Assembly: GCF_003576645.1 (NCBI RefSeq)
Contig: NC_044920.1
Span: forward strand, 22,756,949 to 22,820,948
DNA length: 64,000 nt
Direction of reading: 5' to 3'
Source of the DNA: Ipomoea triloba
Lineage: Eukaryota; Streptophyta; Magnoliopsida; Solanales; Convolvulaceae
A program made the translations under genes and the position numbers. The notes under the pieces are model-generated. The model was not told where the DNA came from and did not search any database. It worked only from the letters and a program-made list of their open reading frames with translations. Each line of letters begins with the position of its first letter. The stretch's first letter is position 1. This document shows positions 20,701 to 32,390 of the stretch, piece after piece.

Positions 20701-22025
20701 GAAGTAGGAACAGAAAGGGAACCAGTATGGGAAATAGACAAACCAGAACCGTCACCAACGCGAAGAGAATCACCACCAGTGTAAGGCTCAACATCTCGCA
20801 AACCATCTAATTGAGGCGTGGCATGAGCATTAGCACTGGTGTCTGGGTACCACACATTAGAAAACGGGGCAGAGTTAAAATCATCAATGGGAGCTTGATT
20901 AGCCAAATTTGCACGTGGCACAAACTGCTGCTGTGAACCAGAATTAAAACCATGAACCTGTTGCCCATAATTCAAACCAAATTGCCGCTGCTGCCCATTA
21001 AACTGCCCAGACGGAAAACCAACAACAGAGCCATGTGAACCACTGGACTGGTGTCGACCAAACGAGAGAGAACCGCCGGTCACCACCGCTAGATCCACGA
21101 ACCGTCGGTAACAAGTCACAGCCGTGTGACCAGGCGCGTCGCACAGCTGACAGCGCACGCAACCACGGCCACCGCGCTGACCGTGTCCTCTCTGCCCGCG
21201 GTGCTGTCGACCTCGGCCGCGTCCGCCATCCTACAGCGGTCGACCTCCAGCGGCATGAACATACATGGCAGTCGGCGGTGGAGCCTCCATGACCGGCGAC
21301 ACCCCTTCATCTTGAAAAACATACTGATGAGCGTTGAGGAGGTTGGCGACCTGCGGAATTGTAAGAGGAACATCCTTGGTGGTTAGAGACGACACCAAAG
21401 CACGATACTCCGGACGCAGACCTTTGAAAATATGGAGAATCTGCTCGTTGAAATCCACCGGACGGCCAGCTTGAGCAAGCTGCTCGACCAAGACCTGAGC
21501 ACGACCAAGATAGTCCGCCGGCGACGACTCCCCTTGACGAAGGCATTGAAGCTGGGACAACAAGCTGAGGGTGCGCGAGCGGGAACACGAACCAAGAGTA
21601 GTCGAAATATCACACCAAACATCCCGGGAGGTCTCATGACCGATTGCCAGATAAAGCACTTCTTCCGCCATGGAAGAGATCAGCATACTCAAGATTGACT
21701 GATCTTGTTGAAACCACTGAGCATACGCAGGGTTGGAAACAGAAGCCGACGAGGCTGGAGAGGAAGACGACGCAATGAACTTCGGCGGACACGGGTATGA
21801 TCCATCAACAAACCCGTACAAACTCTGACCGCGCAAGAACGGAACAAGTTGCGCCTTCGAAAACAAAAAATTCGTTGCAGTGAGCTTGATGGAGACATAG
21901 TGATGAGCTTGTTGCAACATGTTCGGAGCAGGCAACGGCTGTGCAAAAGAGACCTCAGTCACCGTGCAACTCGACGAAACGGTTTGATCATTATTGGTGC
22001 CAGCAGAAGCGTTAACATCGGCCAT
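17717..22025 (-). pseudogene. Copia gag-pol polyprotein, inactivated
   Basis: In order on the minus strand are gag (from 22025), a CCHC knuckle (CQLCDAPGHTAVTC, about 21150), an aspartic protease, integrase with an HHCC finger (HNRLGHPH, then CTACQLGK) and core, reverse transcriptase (AYVLVYVDDILLL near 18680) and RNase H. In-frame TAG codons lie at 21231-21233, 19040-19042, 18173-18175 and 18161-18163, all in one frame relation with their neighbours. Frameshifts lie near 19720 and 19370. The protease motif reads DTSA instead of the usual D-S/T-G-A. The element cannot make a full polyprotein. Confidence 0.93.
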
Positions 22026-22050
22026 TGGAACGAACTGGAAGCTGATACCA

Positions 22051-22195
22051 AATGAGAGCTTTAGGAATAGTCTGTATATTCAATGTTACGTAATACAGCA
22101 ATGAAATACAGAGAAGATAATAAATATGTACATGTAGAGTCCTATATGAAACACAGTAGACTAACTAGAGTCCATACACAAATACTACTCTAATA
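22051..22195 (-). repeat. 5' LTR of the Copia element
   Basis: This is the direct repeat of 17565-17709. The primer-binding site TGGTATCAG is immediately inside it, on the minus strand at 22050-22042. Confidence 0.9.
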
Positions 22196-22336
22196 ATACC
22201 AACCCAAACTGCAAAACTGGCCTGGGTTTCCAAATTTCCTAACGTTAGCAAAAACTCTATTTAATTTGATTTCAATCCCAAACTATATATTCATTCCTGC
22301 AAGAATCAAGATCATCTGATCTATCTATCAACTGCC

Positions 22337-22884
22337 ATGACAAAGCAAAGCAACACAGCCTTAGCGCTTCATTTCTACGATAAATTCCCACACCTCTTCA
22401 AGAAATCTTCCAACGCCCACAACCCCAAATCTTTCCCAGTCTCCCTTTAATTTCCGCCCCTCGCGAGAAGGTCGAAGAAGCCTTTCGAATCTTGAAGCTC
22501 ACCGAAAATCACACAGACTTGGAAGGGTTTAAGAAATTATTGTTCTCTTTATGCGCCGACGATTACGACGGGATAATGGGTGACAATTTATTTCCGTCCA
22601 AGAACGCGAGCGTTAAAGAAATGGCGACGGAACCCTCGACGACCGCCGGCGATACTATCTGCAGTAGTGACGATGAATCTGTGAGGTTTGATTTCGGCGA
22701 CGATTATGTGAGTCGTCGGGAATTTGTAGAATTGGGGAAAGAGTTGTTGTTTTGGAATCTGTGGTACTTAAGGGTCCCCAGAAGAGCGTGCAGAGTTTCA
22801 AAGTATGGAGAGGAAGACGACGTATTGGAGTTATGGTCACCGGAAGAGGTGCTCCAAGAGTTTGTGAAAAACCATCTTTTTTAA
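22337..22884 (+). pseudogene. Unrecognised 180-aa family, copy 2, frameshifted
   Basis: The ATG and first 37 codons match copies 1 and 3, but about five extra bases (AATTT) after codon 36-37 create a TAA at once and shift the frame. The remaining codons reopen in the other frame to 22884 and stay very close to copy 1. An internal Met at 22492 could start a 130-aa product. Its upstream region is separated from the ancestral promoter by the 4.6-kb Copia element and the 630-bp MITE. Confidence 0.75.
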
Positions 22885-24004
22885 TTTCAACCTTAGCGTT
22901 ATTTTTCTTGTAATTTTGTGGTTCAAATATAAAATGCCATAGATTTTTTTATTATTTTTTGATCAAATGCCATAGATAGATATGTAAGTCTTTTTTAGTT
23001 ATCTTTTCCTTTGAATGAAAACACCAAAATCACTTCATAATAACGATATGAAAAATGCTTTTAACCCTCCTAAATTTCTCTTAGCTTCCTGATGTTGTTT
23101 GACAAATTATAATGTCACTCTATGAGTCATCATTTACATTATTGTAAGGTGGATATTGATTATATATGTTCATGTTGATCTTGGTTGGGTGGTGAAAAGT
23201 GGAATATATAGTTTTCAAACTTTAATCTTTTTATAATACTTTACCAATTAGCTCTAAGTGAATTAGATTTATATAAAATCTAACTTAGAGAGTTAGAGTG
23301 CACAACGTTATAAATGTATGTAAAGTGTAGTGTTCAAAAATGAAGTGATTGTAAATTATAAGTGCATGCAATACAAATGAAATGTATTTATGTTGTAAGA
23401 GCAATAAAATAAGTATAGAAATATTTTTAAATGGTTCGGCCAAACCCAGCCTACATCCATTCTACTCCTATCTCCAAGAAGAATTCATTTTTCAATCACC
23501 TAGATACAATGGTGAATAACAAAGTGCTAGTTCACCAACACTTCTACAAATTCTCGTTTAGTGCCTTGAACACCAAGCCAATGCTTCTGCACCAAGCTTG
23601 CACTCCTCAGGATTTTCACAAACTCGTTTGTTACTCTGCTCTCTACCTACAATTAATAGGGAAAGTGAAAATAAAATTTATTTTCTCTCCAACTCTTAGA
23701 GACTTTAATTTCAGAAAAATAAATCTTTTGAAATGCTAAATCTCTTTTCCAGATGAAACTTTGAAGAATTTCCTTTTACTACTCTTCCTCTCCAAATAAA
23801 TTCTAATTTTGCCCTTTTCTCCTTAATAAATAGCTTGACCCCTTATTAATTTGTCTTCTTAATAAATATTGAACTCTGCACCATAATTTCTTAGTTTAAA
23901 TTAAAACCTTAGCTCTTTATTAAAACCATGACTCATTCTTTCTTTACCTGATGAAACCTTAACTCGTCTTTTAATTAGTTTTCGGTGATGGTGAGATTCG
24001 AATT
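22885..24004. other. 3' flank of copy 2
   Basis: Sequence shared with the 3' flank of copy 1, with some deletions and with short CTTAGCTC-type phrases near 23900. No gene is seen. Confidence 0.55.
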
Positions 24005-24227
24005 TCTCACTTATTTTTAAATTATTTACAAAGTGACTTTTTTTAATCCCACCATTTATAAATTCAAAATAGAATGAAGATATAGTATACCAACCCAAAC
24101 CGCAACACTGGCCTGGGTTTCCAAATTTCCTAACGTTAGCAAAAACTCTATTTAATTTGATTTCAATCCCAAACTATATATTCATTCCTGCAAGAATCAA
24201 GATCATCTGATCTATCTATCAACTGCC

Positions 24228-24770
24228 ATGACAAAGCAAAGCAACACAGCCTTAGCGCTTCATTTCTACGATAAATTCCCACACCTCTTCAGCAAATCTT
24301 CCAACGCCCACAACCCTAAATCTTTCCCAGTCTCCCTTTCCGCCACTCGCGAGAAGGTGAAAGAAGCCTTTCGAATCTTGAAGCTCACCGAAAATCACAC
24401 AGACTTGGCCGGGTTTAAGAAATTATTGTTCTCTTTATTCGCCGACGATTACGACGGGATTGGTGACAGTTTATTTCCGTCCAAGAACACGAGCGTTAAC
24501 CATTCAAACGACGACGTTAAAGAAATGACGACGACCGCCGGCGATACTATCTGCAGTAGTGACGATGAATCTGTGAGGTTTTATTTCGGCGACAATTATG
24601 GGAGTCGTCGGGAATTTGTAGAATTGAGGAATGAGGTGTTTTTGAATCTGTGGTACTTATTGTTCCCCAGGAGAGTTTCAAAGCATGGAGAGGAAGACGA
24701 AGACGACTTTTTGGAGTTATGGTCAACGGAAGAGGTGCTCCAAGAGTTTGAGGAAAATCATCTTCTTTAA
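24228..24770 (+). CDS. Unrecognised acidic protein, 180 aa (copy 3 of 3)
   Basis: An intact ATG-to-stop frame with the same layout as copy 1. It differs by an in-frame insertion of several residues (NHSNDD) in the acidic linker and by small in-frame deletions elsewhere, so the overall length is again 180 aa. Indels that keep the frame suggest some constraint, or recent decay. The 5' flank is the cleanest version of the unit and holds the empty insertion sites of the MITE and Copia found before copy 2. The function is unknown. Confidence 0.6.
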   Translation: MTKQSNTALALHFYDKFPHLFSKSSNAHNPKSFPVSLSATREKVKEAFRILKLTENHTDLAGFKKLLFSLFADDYDGIGDSLFPSKNTSVNHSNDDVKEMTTTAGDTICSSDDESVRFYFGDNYGSRREFVELRNEVFLNLWYLLFPRRVSKHGEEDEDDFLELWSTEEVLQEFEENHLL

Positions 24771-25980
24771 TTTCAACGTGAGCTTTATTTTTCTTACTTG
24801 CTTTGTAATTTTGTAGTTCAAATATAAACTGTGTCATAGATAGATATGTAAGTCTTTTTTAGTTTTCTTTTCCTTTGAATGAAAACACCAAAATCAGATC
24901 ACTTCATAATAATGATATGAAAAATGCTATGCTTTTAACCCTCCTAAATTTCTCTTCCAGATGTTGTTTGACAAATTATACTGTGACTACTCAAGTGAAT
25001 TAGACTCAAGTTCGTGGCTCATTCTTGGCTGATAATCGTGGCTTGTACACTTTGTAAGATTCAATTCCTTGGCTGATTCTCTCATGCTAAAATCGTGGCT
25101 TTTACTGTGACTCAAGATCTACATAGAGGTTACGTCCACTTTGTAAGATTTAATTCCTTGGCTTGGCTTTTACTGTGACTAAGTGAATCTTTCTGATCAA
25201 AGCCGTGGCCTCCTCTTGAAATATATAACATCTAGAGGATTTAAACCATATACATTTGAGATTATCTTCCTTGTTAACAAATCTTTTATCAACTTTGCTA
25301 CATGAGTTTTTGCTATTTCTTTTGCTCTAATAAATCTTGAAACTAATGTTTACCATTTACACACTATTTTTTTTTCTCATTTTCAGGTAAATTTCAATTT
25401 TGCCATTTTCTCCTCAATAAATATATAGTGTGACCTCCTCTTATTAATTTGTCTTCTATGAGATTTAAACAATTTATTAGATTAAATTGAGACCTTAGCT
25501 CAATCTTAAATCCTCAACTTAATTAAAACCTTAGCTCAATTAATTTGCTCTCTTCAAGTTTCGAACTCTGCACCATAATTGAAACCTTAGCTCTTTATTG
25601 AAACCGTGACTCGATCTTTCTTTGCCTGATGAAATCGTAGCTCATCTTTTAATTAGTCTCCTGTGAGATTCAAACTTCTCACTTATTTCATTCCCTGACT
25701 CATCCAATCCTTGGCTCAAATTAAAACCTTAGCTTAATTTGAATTTATTTGCTTCCTGAGAGATTTGAACTCCTCACAAAAAACCGTAGCTCATCCTTAG
25801 CTCAATGAATTCCTTATCTCATTGAAAATTGTTTTTTCTCTATGAGATTTGAACCCATCATCTCCTTTTCTTCAAGCTCTTCTCAGTTTTGACACTTAGA
25901 CTATTTCTATTTATGAATACATTTTTATAATGAAATTTGGGGAACTAATTTTTCAAAACAAAAATACATTTTGGCTCATC
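24771..25980. other. 3' flank of copy 3 with degenerate short repeats
   Basis: From about 25010 the sequence is a loose array of CCTTGGCT, ACCTTAGCTCAAT and GAGATTTGAACT phrases, like 15990-16830. No gene is seen. Confidence 0.5.
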
Positions 25981-25984
25981 AAAA

Positions 25985-26455
25985 TCTTATTTCAATGGGA
26001 TCATAAATAGTTCATTTATTATTGACATTTACCAATTTTTACTATCGATTTTCAATTTGACCATAAATGGTTCTTTAACTATTGGTGATTGTGTTCTATA
26101 TTTGGTCCTCCATTTAAATTTCCATGTAATAAACATTAAATTTAAGGGTAATAATGTAAAAATTTTGATTTTTCACGTTCACAATAATGATGAACATAAT
26201 GTATTAAATTTATGAACCCAATTTATCCATCCCAAGAACAAGCCAATTTTTTATTATTCCCTTAAATGTTTATTAAATGGATATTTAACTGGAAGACCAA
26301 ATTTGGAACAAAATCAATAGTCAAGTGGCCATTTATAATCAAATTAAAAGTCGACAATGAAAATTACTAAAATTCTATAGTCAATGTTTTCAAAAAAATT
26401 CTATAGTCAATGAATCATTTATAGTCCAAATGAAAATCGAATTGAAAATTGATAA
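25985..26455. repeat. Foldback (inverted repeat) MITE-like element
   Basis: The left arm (CATAAATGGTTC, TTTGGTCCTCCA) pairs with the right arm (TGGAAGACCAAATTTGG, GCCATTTATAAT). TTTGGTCC phrases recall the MULE-derived MITEs in this window. No clear target duplication was fixed. Confidence 0.55.
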
Positions 26456-28010
26456 TTGTCAAGGAGAAAATTCCTAAAATTAACTCATAACCTTAATAAT
26501 ATTATTAGCTAAAAGATTTTTTTTAGAGAAAATATTTTATTTTCTACAATTTATAAAGTAGTCAACCAATAATTAAAAAAAAAAAAAAACTCGGTACAGA
26601 ATACAAATATCAATGAGTGGTTTTGGTAATGAATTGCACCATTATTCATATAAATTGTGAATGAGATTTAAATATCTACGTATTAAACTTTGTTTTGTGC
26701 CTTTGTGGATTAAAAATTATAAAATTGTATGCCTTTAAATTACGTCTAAATTTCCTATTTAGGTGTAATTCTAACTAATTTTTATGTGGTATAAGATAGA
26801 CCTGACAATTTATAATATGATCAGTTGACACAATACGAAACCAAACATGAAATTAGACACGAAAAAATTTGTTAGTATTTAGCTTTAAGGTGTTTTAGAT
26901 CAGAAACTGTTAAAATTATTTATATTTGTGTGAGGTTGTTTAATAGATCTTTATCAGACAGGTTAAGTCGGGTCAATATAAAAATGTAATAGTCCGTACT
27001 AATTAAGAATACAATGTTTGTTACTTATAAGGGAAATTGTAATACTTTTTAGAACAAGTATAATATTTTTACATTTTAATGTAGTATTACGGAGTACATT
27101 TTTCATAAAATAACACAGTATTATGTTATTACGTTAATACGTGAATATAGAAACAATATTACTCATTAATAGATATTAGTTAATTTCCATTTTACATTTT
27201 CTTACCAAATAATCTTTATTAATTATTTGACCAATAAAATATTTAATTAATTGACTACAAAAGTTTGGGCGGAAAAATGATATAGGAGAATTTTACTTTT
27301 ATATATAGTATAGATTATGGTATGTTATGAATTAAATATCTTTACTATTTTGTTGGATTTAATTTTAGACAGAAAAAAAAAAAGAAGCTTTATATTCTAA
27401 AAAAAAAATTATATTAACATACCTAATGAGTTTTAAACGGTTATCGTTCAATAGCTATATGGTAGACAGGGTGCATGTTGCTATATACATATCTAAGACA
27501 GCCCTATTTTTTTTTTTTCAATTTTTTCAACTTAAATTTAATTTTCTCTCTTTTTATTTTATTTTACAAATAAAATTAATGTATAAAAATATATCATTAA
27601 AAATTTTTAATTGATACCTTTTAAATGACACTCATGTTGAACAACATGATAATGCCAACATCCTTGATTGGAATGAGACTCGAACCTGGCAAAAAAAAAA
27701 ATAAATAAATAAAAAAATCTATACATGTGTAAATGAAAAATGCATGAGGATGGTTATATTGATGGATACTTTTTCCCTGATCCTAAATGTAGGAAAAAAG
27801 CAAAGATAAAAGGCAGCAAATGCAATGAGTGAGGTCACCAGCTCAAAAGCCAGAACAACATGCAGGCCGGCGTGAATGAATCACCAATTGTCTACCTTCA
27901 GATCACGATCAGATCATCATCAGTTCCCAATGCAACTTTGAAAGACATGTGAATCTGTTACGCGCAGTCCCCAAATTATGCACTTTAATTCATGCACTTC
28001 AGCAAGCAAC
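26456..28010. other. AT-rich spacer upstream of the LTP gene
   Basis: It holds a partial copy (about 26940-27120) of the GAGACGGGTC/TAATACTTTT repeat family also seen near 29.7, 34.0 and 39.7 kb. No gene is seen. Confidence 0.5.
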
Positions 28011-28026
28011 ACCCCACCCACTGTTC

Positions 28027-28033
28027 TATAAAT
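28027..28033 (+). promoter_or_regulatory. TATA box of the LTP gene
   Basis: TATAAAT lies 92 bp before the first ATG of the lipid transfer protein gene, a normal plant spacing. Confidence 0.65.
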
Positions 28034-28118
28034 TCTGCAACCAATTCAACACGTACTTGATAAACTTAACCCTGCAAAATAAACTAAACCCAATTAAGCT
28101 ACATTTCTCTCTAACGAT

Positions 28119-28433
28119 ATGATGATGATGAAAGCCAATGAAAGCAGCAGCCTAATCGTATCCCTCTGCGTGGTGGTGGTGCTGGTGATGAGCGGCGGCG
28201 GAATGGGAGTGGCTGACGCTGTCTGCAGCTTGACGGAGCTGGAGGTGTGTCTGCCGGCGATGCTGTTTGGGCAGTCGCCGTCGAGGGAGTGTTGCAATAA
28301 GCTGAACGAGCAGACGCCTTGCTTCTGTGAGTACATGAGGAATCCCAGTCTTAGGCCATATGTGGACTCTCCTAATGCAACCAAAATTGCTGCGGCTTGT
28401 GGTGTCGCCATCCCTACGTGTTCCATTAATTAA
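28119..28433 (+). CDS. Non-specific lipid-transfer protein, type 2 (nsLTP2)
   Basis: A single-exon gene of 104 aa. Residues 1 to about 34 form a signal peptide (LIVSLCVVVVLVM), so the product is secreted. The mature domain carries the eight-cysteine motif with the exact type-2 spacing C-x7-C-x13-CC-x8-C-x-C-x23-C-x6-C, and Phe as the hydrophobic centre of the CFC, as in nsLTP2. Family members bind lipids in an internal cavity and act in cuticle or suberin lipid export and defence. ATG triplets at 28119, 28122 and 28125 are all in frame; the first was chosen. A TATA box and a polyadenylation-type signal frame the gene. It appears intact. Confidence 0.95.
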   Translation: MMMMKANESSSLIVSLCVVVVLVMSGGGMGVADAVCSLTELEVCLPAMLFGQSPSRECCNKLNEQTPCFCEYMRNPSLRPYVDSPNATKIAAACGVAIPTCSIN

Positions 28434-28563
28434 TAACCTCATCAATTTATTGTTATTATTGTTGTTGTCGTCGTGTCTTGTTGGCTTCATGTTTCAAGGA
28501 AATTAAGATGATGGTTGTAATACTACAGCTATAAGTTCAAAACCATTTCCGGGATGGTTAATT

Positions 28564-28569
28564 AATAAA
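28564..28569 (+). terminator. Polyadenylation-type signal after the LTP gene
   Basis: AATAAA occurs about 130 bp after the stop codon. Confidence 0.5.
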
Positions 28570-28717
28570 TTTTAAAAACAAAATTAAATGTATGTTTTCA
28601 ATCTCTCTCTCTCCCTCTATATATGCACACACATATCAGATCCTCTTTCATTCTTCTGATTCATCACAAAACTGTGTTGGTCAAAAGCACAATTGCTCAT
28701 ATCTATTTATTAGAGTA

Positions 28718-28925
28718 TTACTCCCTTCGTTCCTTTTTATGTGTCGTCTGCTTCGGTTAACGATGACTAAAGTTATTTTTAAGTTAAGGAGTTAATACCC
28801 AATATAGTCCTCGATTATAGTGGTTTTACTCAATTTAATCATAAGTGACTTTTTGTACTCTATTTAGTCCTCGACTTTAATGGTTTTACCCACTTTAGTC
28901 ATCTGTTAAGAATTCTGTTTGTTGG
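28718..28925. mobile_element. Stowaway-like terminus followed by half of a MULE-type MITE
   Basis: ACTCCCTTCGTTCC at 28720 is the typical Stowaway/mariner terminal motif. From about 28795, GAGTTAATACCCAATATAGTCC resembles the termini of MULE MITEs. Only one end of each was found. Confidence 0.45.
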
Positions 28926-29690
28926 GTGTTAATAACAAGGTTAACATGGTAATTTTATTTATATTTTATTTTTTTATCAAATTAATTATTAATTATATGT
29001 CCTAATTTCTCTCCCTCTTCTGCATAGTTGATACAATTCTCTCATTCCATTCCTCAGGCCGTAAAAACATACCGTAAACACATTGACAGATAGCTAATTT
29101 CTAAATAAACAATACACTTCCTTAAAAAATATATAAATATATTTGCATCCAATGCACAAACACCTTCATAATTTAAACAAATTTGAATCCCCATGAGTTA
29201 AATCCACATTAAAACATATTTGATCTAACAACCAGTAAGAAATGAGTTAAATCCATATTAAAAAAAAAAAAAAAAACTACTAACAAAATTTTTGTGTGGG
29301 TACCGTATTTTGGCGTGCATTTGTATACAATTCTTCATCTTGAATCCCCCATGGTGTGTTGTTTCCAGTTCGGCGTTTGCTCCCAGTGCCGACAATGGGT
29401 AACAAGTTCAACAATCGTTGGAGTGTTTTGCCGTGTGTTTGCTTCTGGTGGGTTTGCTTTTTATTCGCTTCTGATGAGTTTGCTGTGCGTTTATTGGGCT
29501 TGAGGAAGGGAGGAAGAATTGTATCGGCAGAAGACTGAGAAGAGTGAGGGGGAGGGGGGGAATTGTATCGGACAGAAGAAGACAAAGAAGAGGGAGAGAA
29601 TGACATATTATACATAAATAAAATGGGACATATTATACATAAATCGTATATGGACTCTTTTGCCTGCTCAAATATAATTATACTTATATG
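28926..29690. other. Spacer without recognised gene
   Basis: Open frames on both strands at 29280-29700 have a simple-sequence character and no recognised domain. Confidence 0.5.
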
Positions 29691-29694
29691 CTCA

Positions 29695-30045
29695 AATGTC
29701 ATGCTTATATGCTCAAATATAACACTAATGAAGAATACAATTTTTGTTACTTATAAGAGAAAAAGTAATATATTTTTCATAATAAGTAATGTTGACAAGT
29801 GCCTCTTACTTATAAGGGCAAATATAATACTTTTGAGGAAAAATGTAATACTTTTAAATCGAAATGTAAAAATATTGTATTTTCACTTAAAAGTATTACA
29901 TTTACCCTTATAAGTAACAAAAATTTTATTCCTAATTAGTGTTACATTTGAGCATATAAGTATGACATTTGTGCATATAAGTGTTACATTTGCATCTTGA
30001 CCCGACCCGTCTCATGGTGAGACGGTCTCACACAAGTTTTTGCCC
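29695..30045. mobile_element. MITE of the GAGACGGTCTCAC family (copy near 29.9 kb)
   Basis: An inverted pairing of AATACTTTT/AAAAGTATT arms is followed by CCCGTCTCATGGTGAGACGGTCTCACACAAG, shown here only in part as a motif. Related copies lie at 33968-34390, 39655-39905 and 49405-49560, and a partial one near 27.0 kb. Confidence 0.6.
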
Positions 30046-31470
30046 CTCAGTATATTATATCTTTACTTTTAATGTATTACATATTAATTTTTAGGTAATA
30101 CATTAAAAATGAATTTGTAAGATAATAAAAAATGAACTTGTATCATAATATAATCAACTTAAAAAAAATGAATTTATATTATATTAAAAATAAGCATATA
30201 TGTCACTGATCCGCCTTGTAATGTATAACCATCGATAAGTAGGGAAAAAATGGTGGTATGTATAACTATTATACTCATAATATATCTAACTAATTAACTT
30301 ATACTCGTATAAGTTAATGCAGGTTATATTCATATTTTATGTCAGTATTTCTTGGACGGTGTATTATATTCTAATCTTGTTAGACCAAAATTATTCTTCC
30401 AATGTTAAATATCTCACTTTTTAAAATAGGTTCTACTTTCCCATCATAAAATTTGTAAATTTTCCATTATTATTCTATACGTACATATCTCTCACTTTTA
30501 AAAATGGATCCCACATAATATTATATTATAAATATAATAATAAAATAATATTAAACGAAATGATAAAAATAAAAAAAAAATGTGGGCTGGTAGCACACAA
30601 GTGCAGATTAGTAAATTCTCTCTCTTATTGTTAATTAAGCGAATTCTATCTCCTCTTATTGTTAATTTAGCAAATTCTTGCAATACACTTGACATTAAAT
30701 AATATTCCCTAATAAAAAATTCTCTCTCTTGCCACATAGATTAGAAAGGGGTACATTGGTTGGGATAATGTTATTAGTTTTACAATTTACTTAGAATATA
30801 TGGTTTAATAATTTATTAATATGTAAATCCAAGTATGCTATGTATATTTTTCAAATATTTTATTTAATTGTTAAATAAGTGTTTGGACAAAAAATGAAAC
30901 GAGTTGGCCGGTTCCATTCGAAAGTATAAGACCAGATTTGTAATTAAAAATTACAAAAGTAATGTGAAGGCTATGATTATTTTGATACTTATTCTCATTC
31001 TCTTTTGATAAGAATATATTTCATTAAAATGATACTTGGCATTACAATGTTATGAAACCTGAAAGTTAATAAATTGAACGTGAAAACAATATTTTTGAAC
31101 GGAGATTTGCAGCACTTGGCAATTGAATGGAGTGTCTAGATGGAAAGCAATTTTGAACGAAGAATGTGGACATGTGATACTAGTATGGTATGTACAATAC
31201 TAAGAGAGAAATACATCCCCATCGTTCAATTATGAATGAACCGTGAAACGATTATTCTTTATTATTTTATTTTATTCCATCCACAGTTGGATATTGACAA
31301 TTGGCTCACATATGACTATCATCACGGGTTAATCATTAATCCTCCATTCTTAAAAGTAAAAAATAATGTCCCATTTTTATTTGTTTTCTACGAGTTATAC
31401 AAATTATATCGCATGGATGCTTAATGCGCAGAGCTTATTTAGGAGTTTATAGCTTATTTTAAGCTACTAA
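30046..31470. other. AT-rich spacer
   Basis: No gene, RNA gene or clear element is seen. Confidence 0.5.
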
Positions 31471-31474
31471 TAAG

Positions 31475-32055
31475 CTATAAGCTCTGTTTGATAATATTCT
31501 CAAAATAAGTTAATAGCTTAAAATAAGAGCTTATTTTGAAACGCTACTTTAGGTAGCTTTTCAAAAATAAGCTAGTAGCCTATTAATTTTTTTCCATCTT
31601 TATCCTTATTATTTTAAATAAATGACCTCCTTTACCCCTCTCAATTAAAACTCTTTTGGCATTTTTTCTTCAATATGTTTTGTTGTAATTTCAATTTGAC
31701 ATTTGTGTTTGAACAATAATTTTTGTATGAACTAATTTTATGGATTATAAACATTTTTTTTTACTTTATATATTTTCAAATATATGTTCTTATTTTATAT
31801 TTTATTAAAATATATTGATTTCATTATTTTATATTTTAATATGTAAACAAACCTATTTAAATTTTATAAAGATGTCCTTTTTAGTCTTTTTACATTTATT
31901 AGCTTATCAAAAAGCTAATTTTATCAAACACTTTTAAGCATAACAACTAGCTTAACAGCTTTTTAGATTTCAGCTCCGAGCTTATAGCTTTTCAGCTTTC
32001 AGCTACTTTTCAACTTTCAGCTACCTTTTCAGCTAGGTTTGTCAAACATAGCCTT
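31475..32055. mobile_element. Probable hAT-like MITE
   Basis: The outer parts read CTCTGTTTGATAA and, inverted, CTATGTTTGACAA. AGCTTATAGCTT/TTCAGCTTTCAGCTA motifs fill the subterminal regions. The ends are diverged and the target duplication was not fixed. A further element with GGTGTTTGGTAAATAG-like ends may occupy 32080-32390. Confidence 0.45.
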
Positions 32056-32390
32056 AGTTGTAATTATGGTCATATTTGGTAATATAGTTAGCTTATCAAT
32101 TAATTTTGACTTATTTGACCATTATTAGTTGTTTAATTTGGTTAAACAATCAATGTGAGCGTGTATAGTTAATTAGCTTTTTGTAACATCTTATTGCTCC
32201 AAAATGCTAAAATGTAATATAAGTTTTTTGAGAAAATCATTTTACATGTAATTAGCTATCAATTAACAACTAATTTACCAAACACTTTATTACAATCAAT
32301 TAATGCTATCAGCTGGTCAAACTCACTAACTCAATCAGCTAACAACTATCAGCTAACATCTATTTACCAAACACCCCCTAAATATTTTAT

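Larger units (their letters stand above)
17565..22195 (-). mobile_element. Complete but defective Copia LTR-retrotransposon, 4.6 kb
   Basis: Two short LTRs of about 145 bp (17565-17709 and 22051-22195) flank a minus-strand gag-pol. The 5-bp target duplication is ATACC (17560-17564 and 22196-22200). The primer-binding site (TGGTATCAG, complement of 22042-22050) lies next to the right LTR, and a polypurine tract (TTGAGGGGGCG, complement of 17710-17720) lies next to the left LTR. I count about six differences between the LTRs. The coding frame has four TAG stops and at least two frameshifts. The empty target site is preserved in the related unit near 24090. Confidence 0.93.

Noticed and set aside
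28152..28490. Long minus-strand frame across the LTP gene
   Set aside because: It is the shadow of the nsLTP2 coding sequence, whose cysteine pattern is perfect on the plus strand.
29280..29702. Possible gene of 140 aa on the minus strand
   Set aside because: Composition is Ser/Pro/Lys-rich with no domain, no splice or promoter context, and a competing plus-strand frame.
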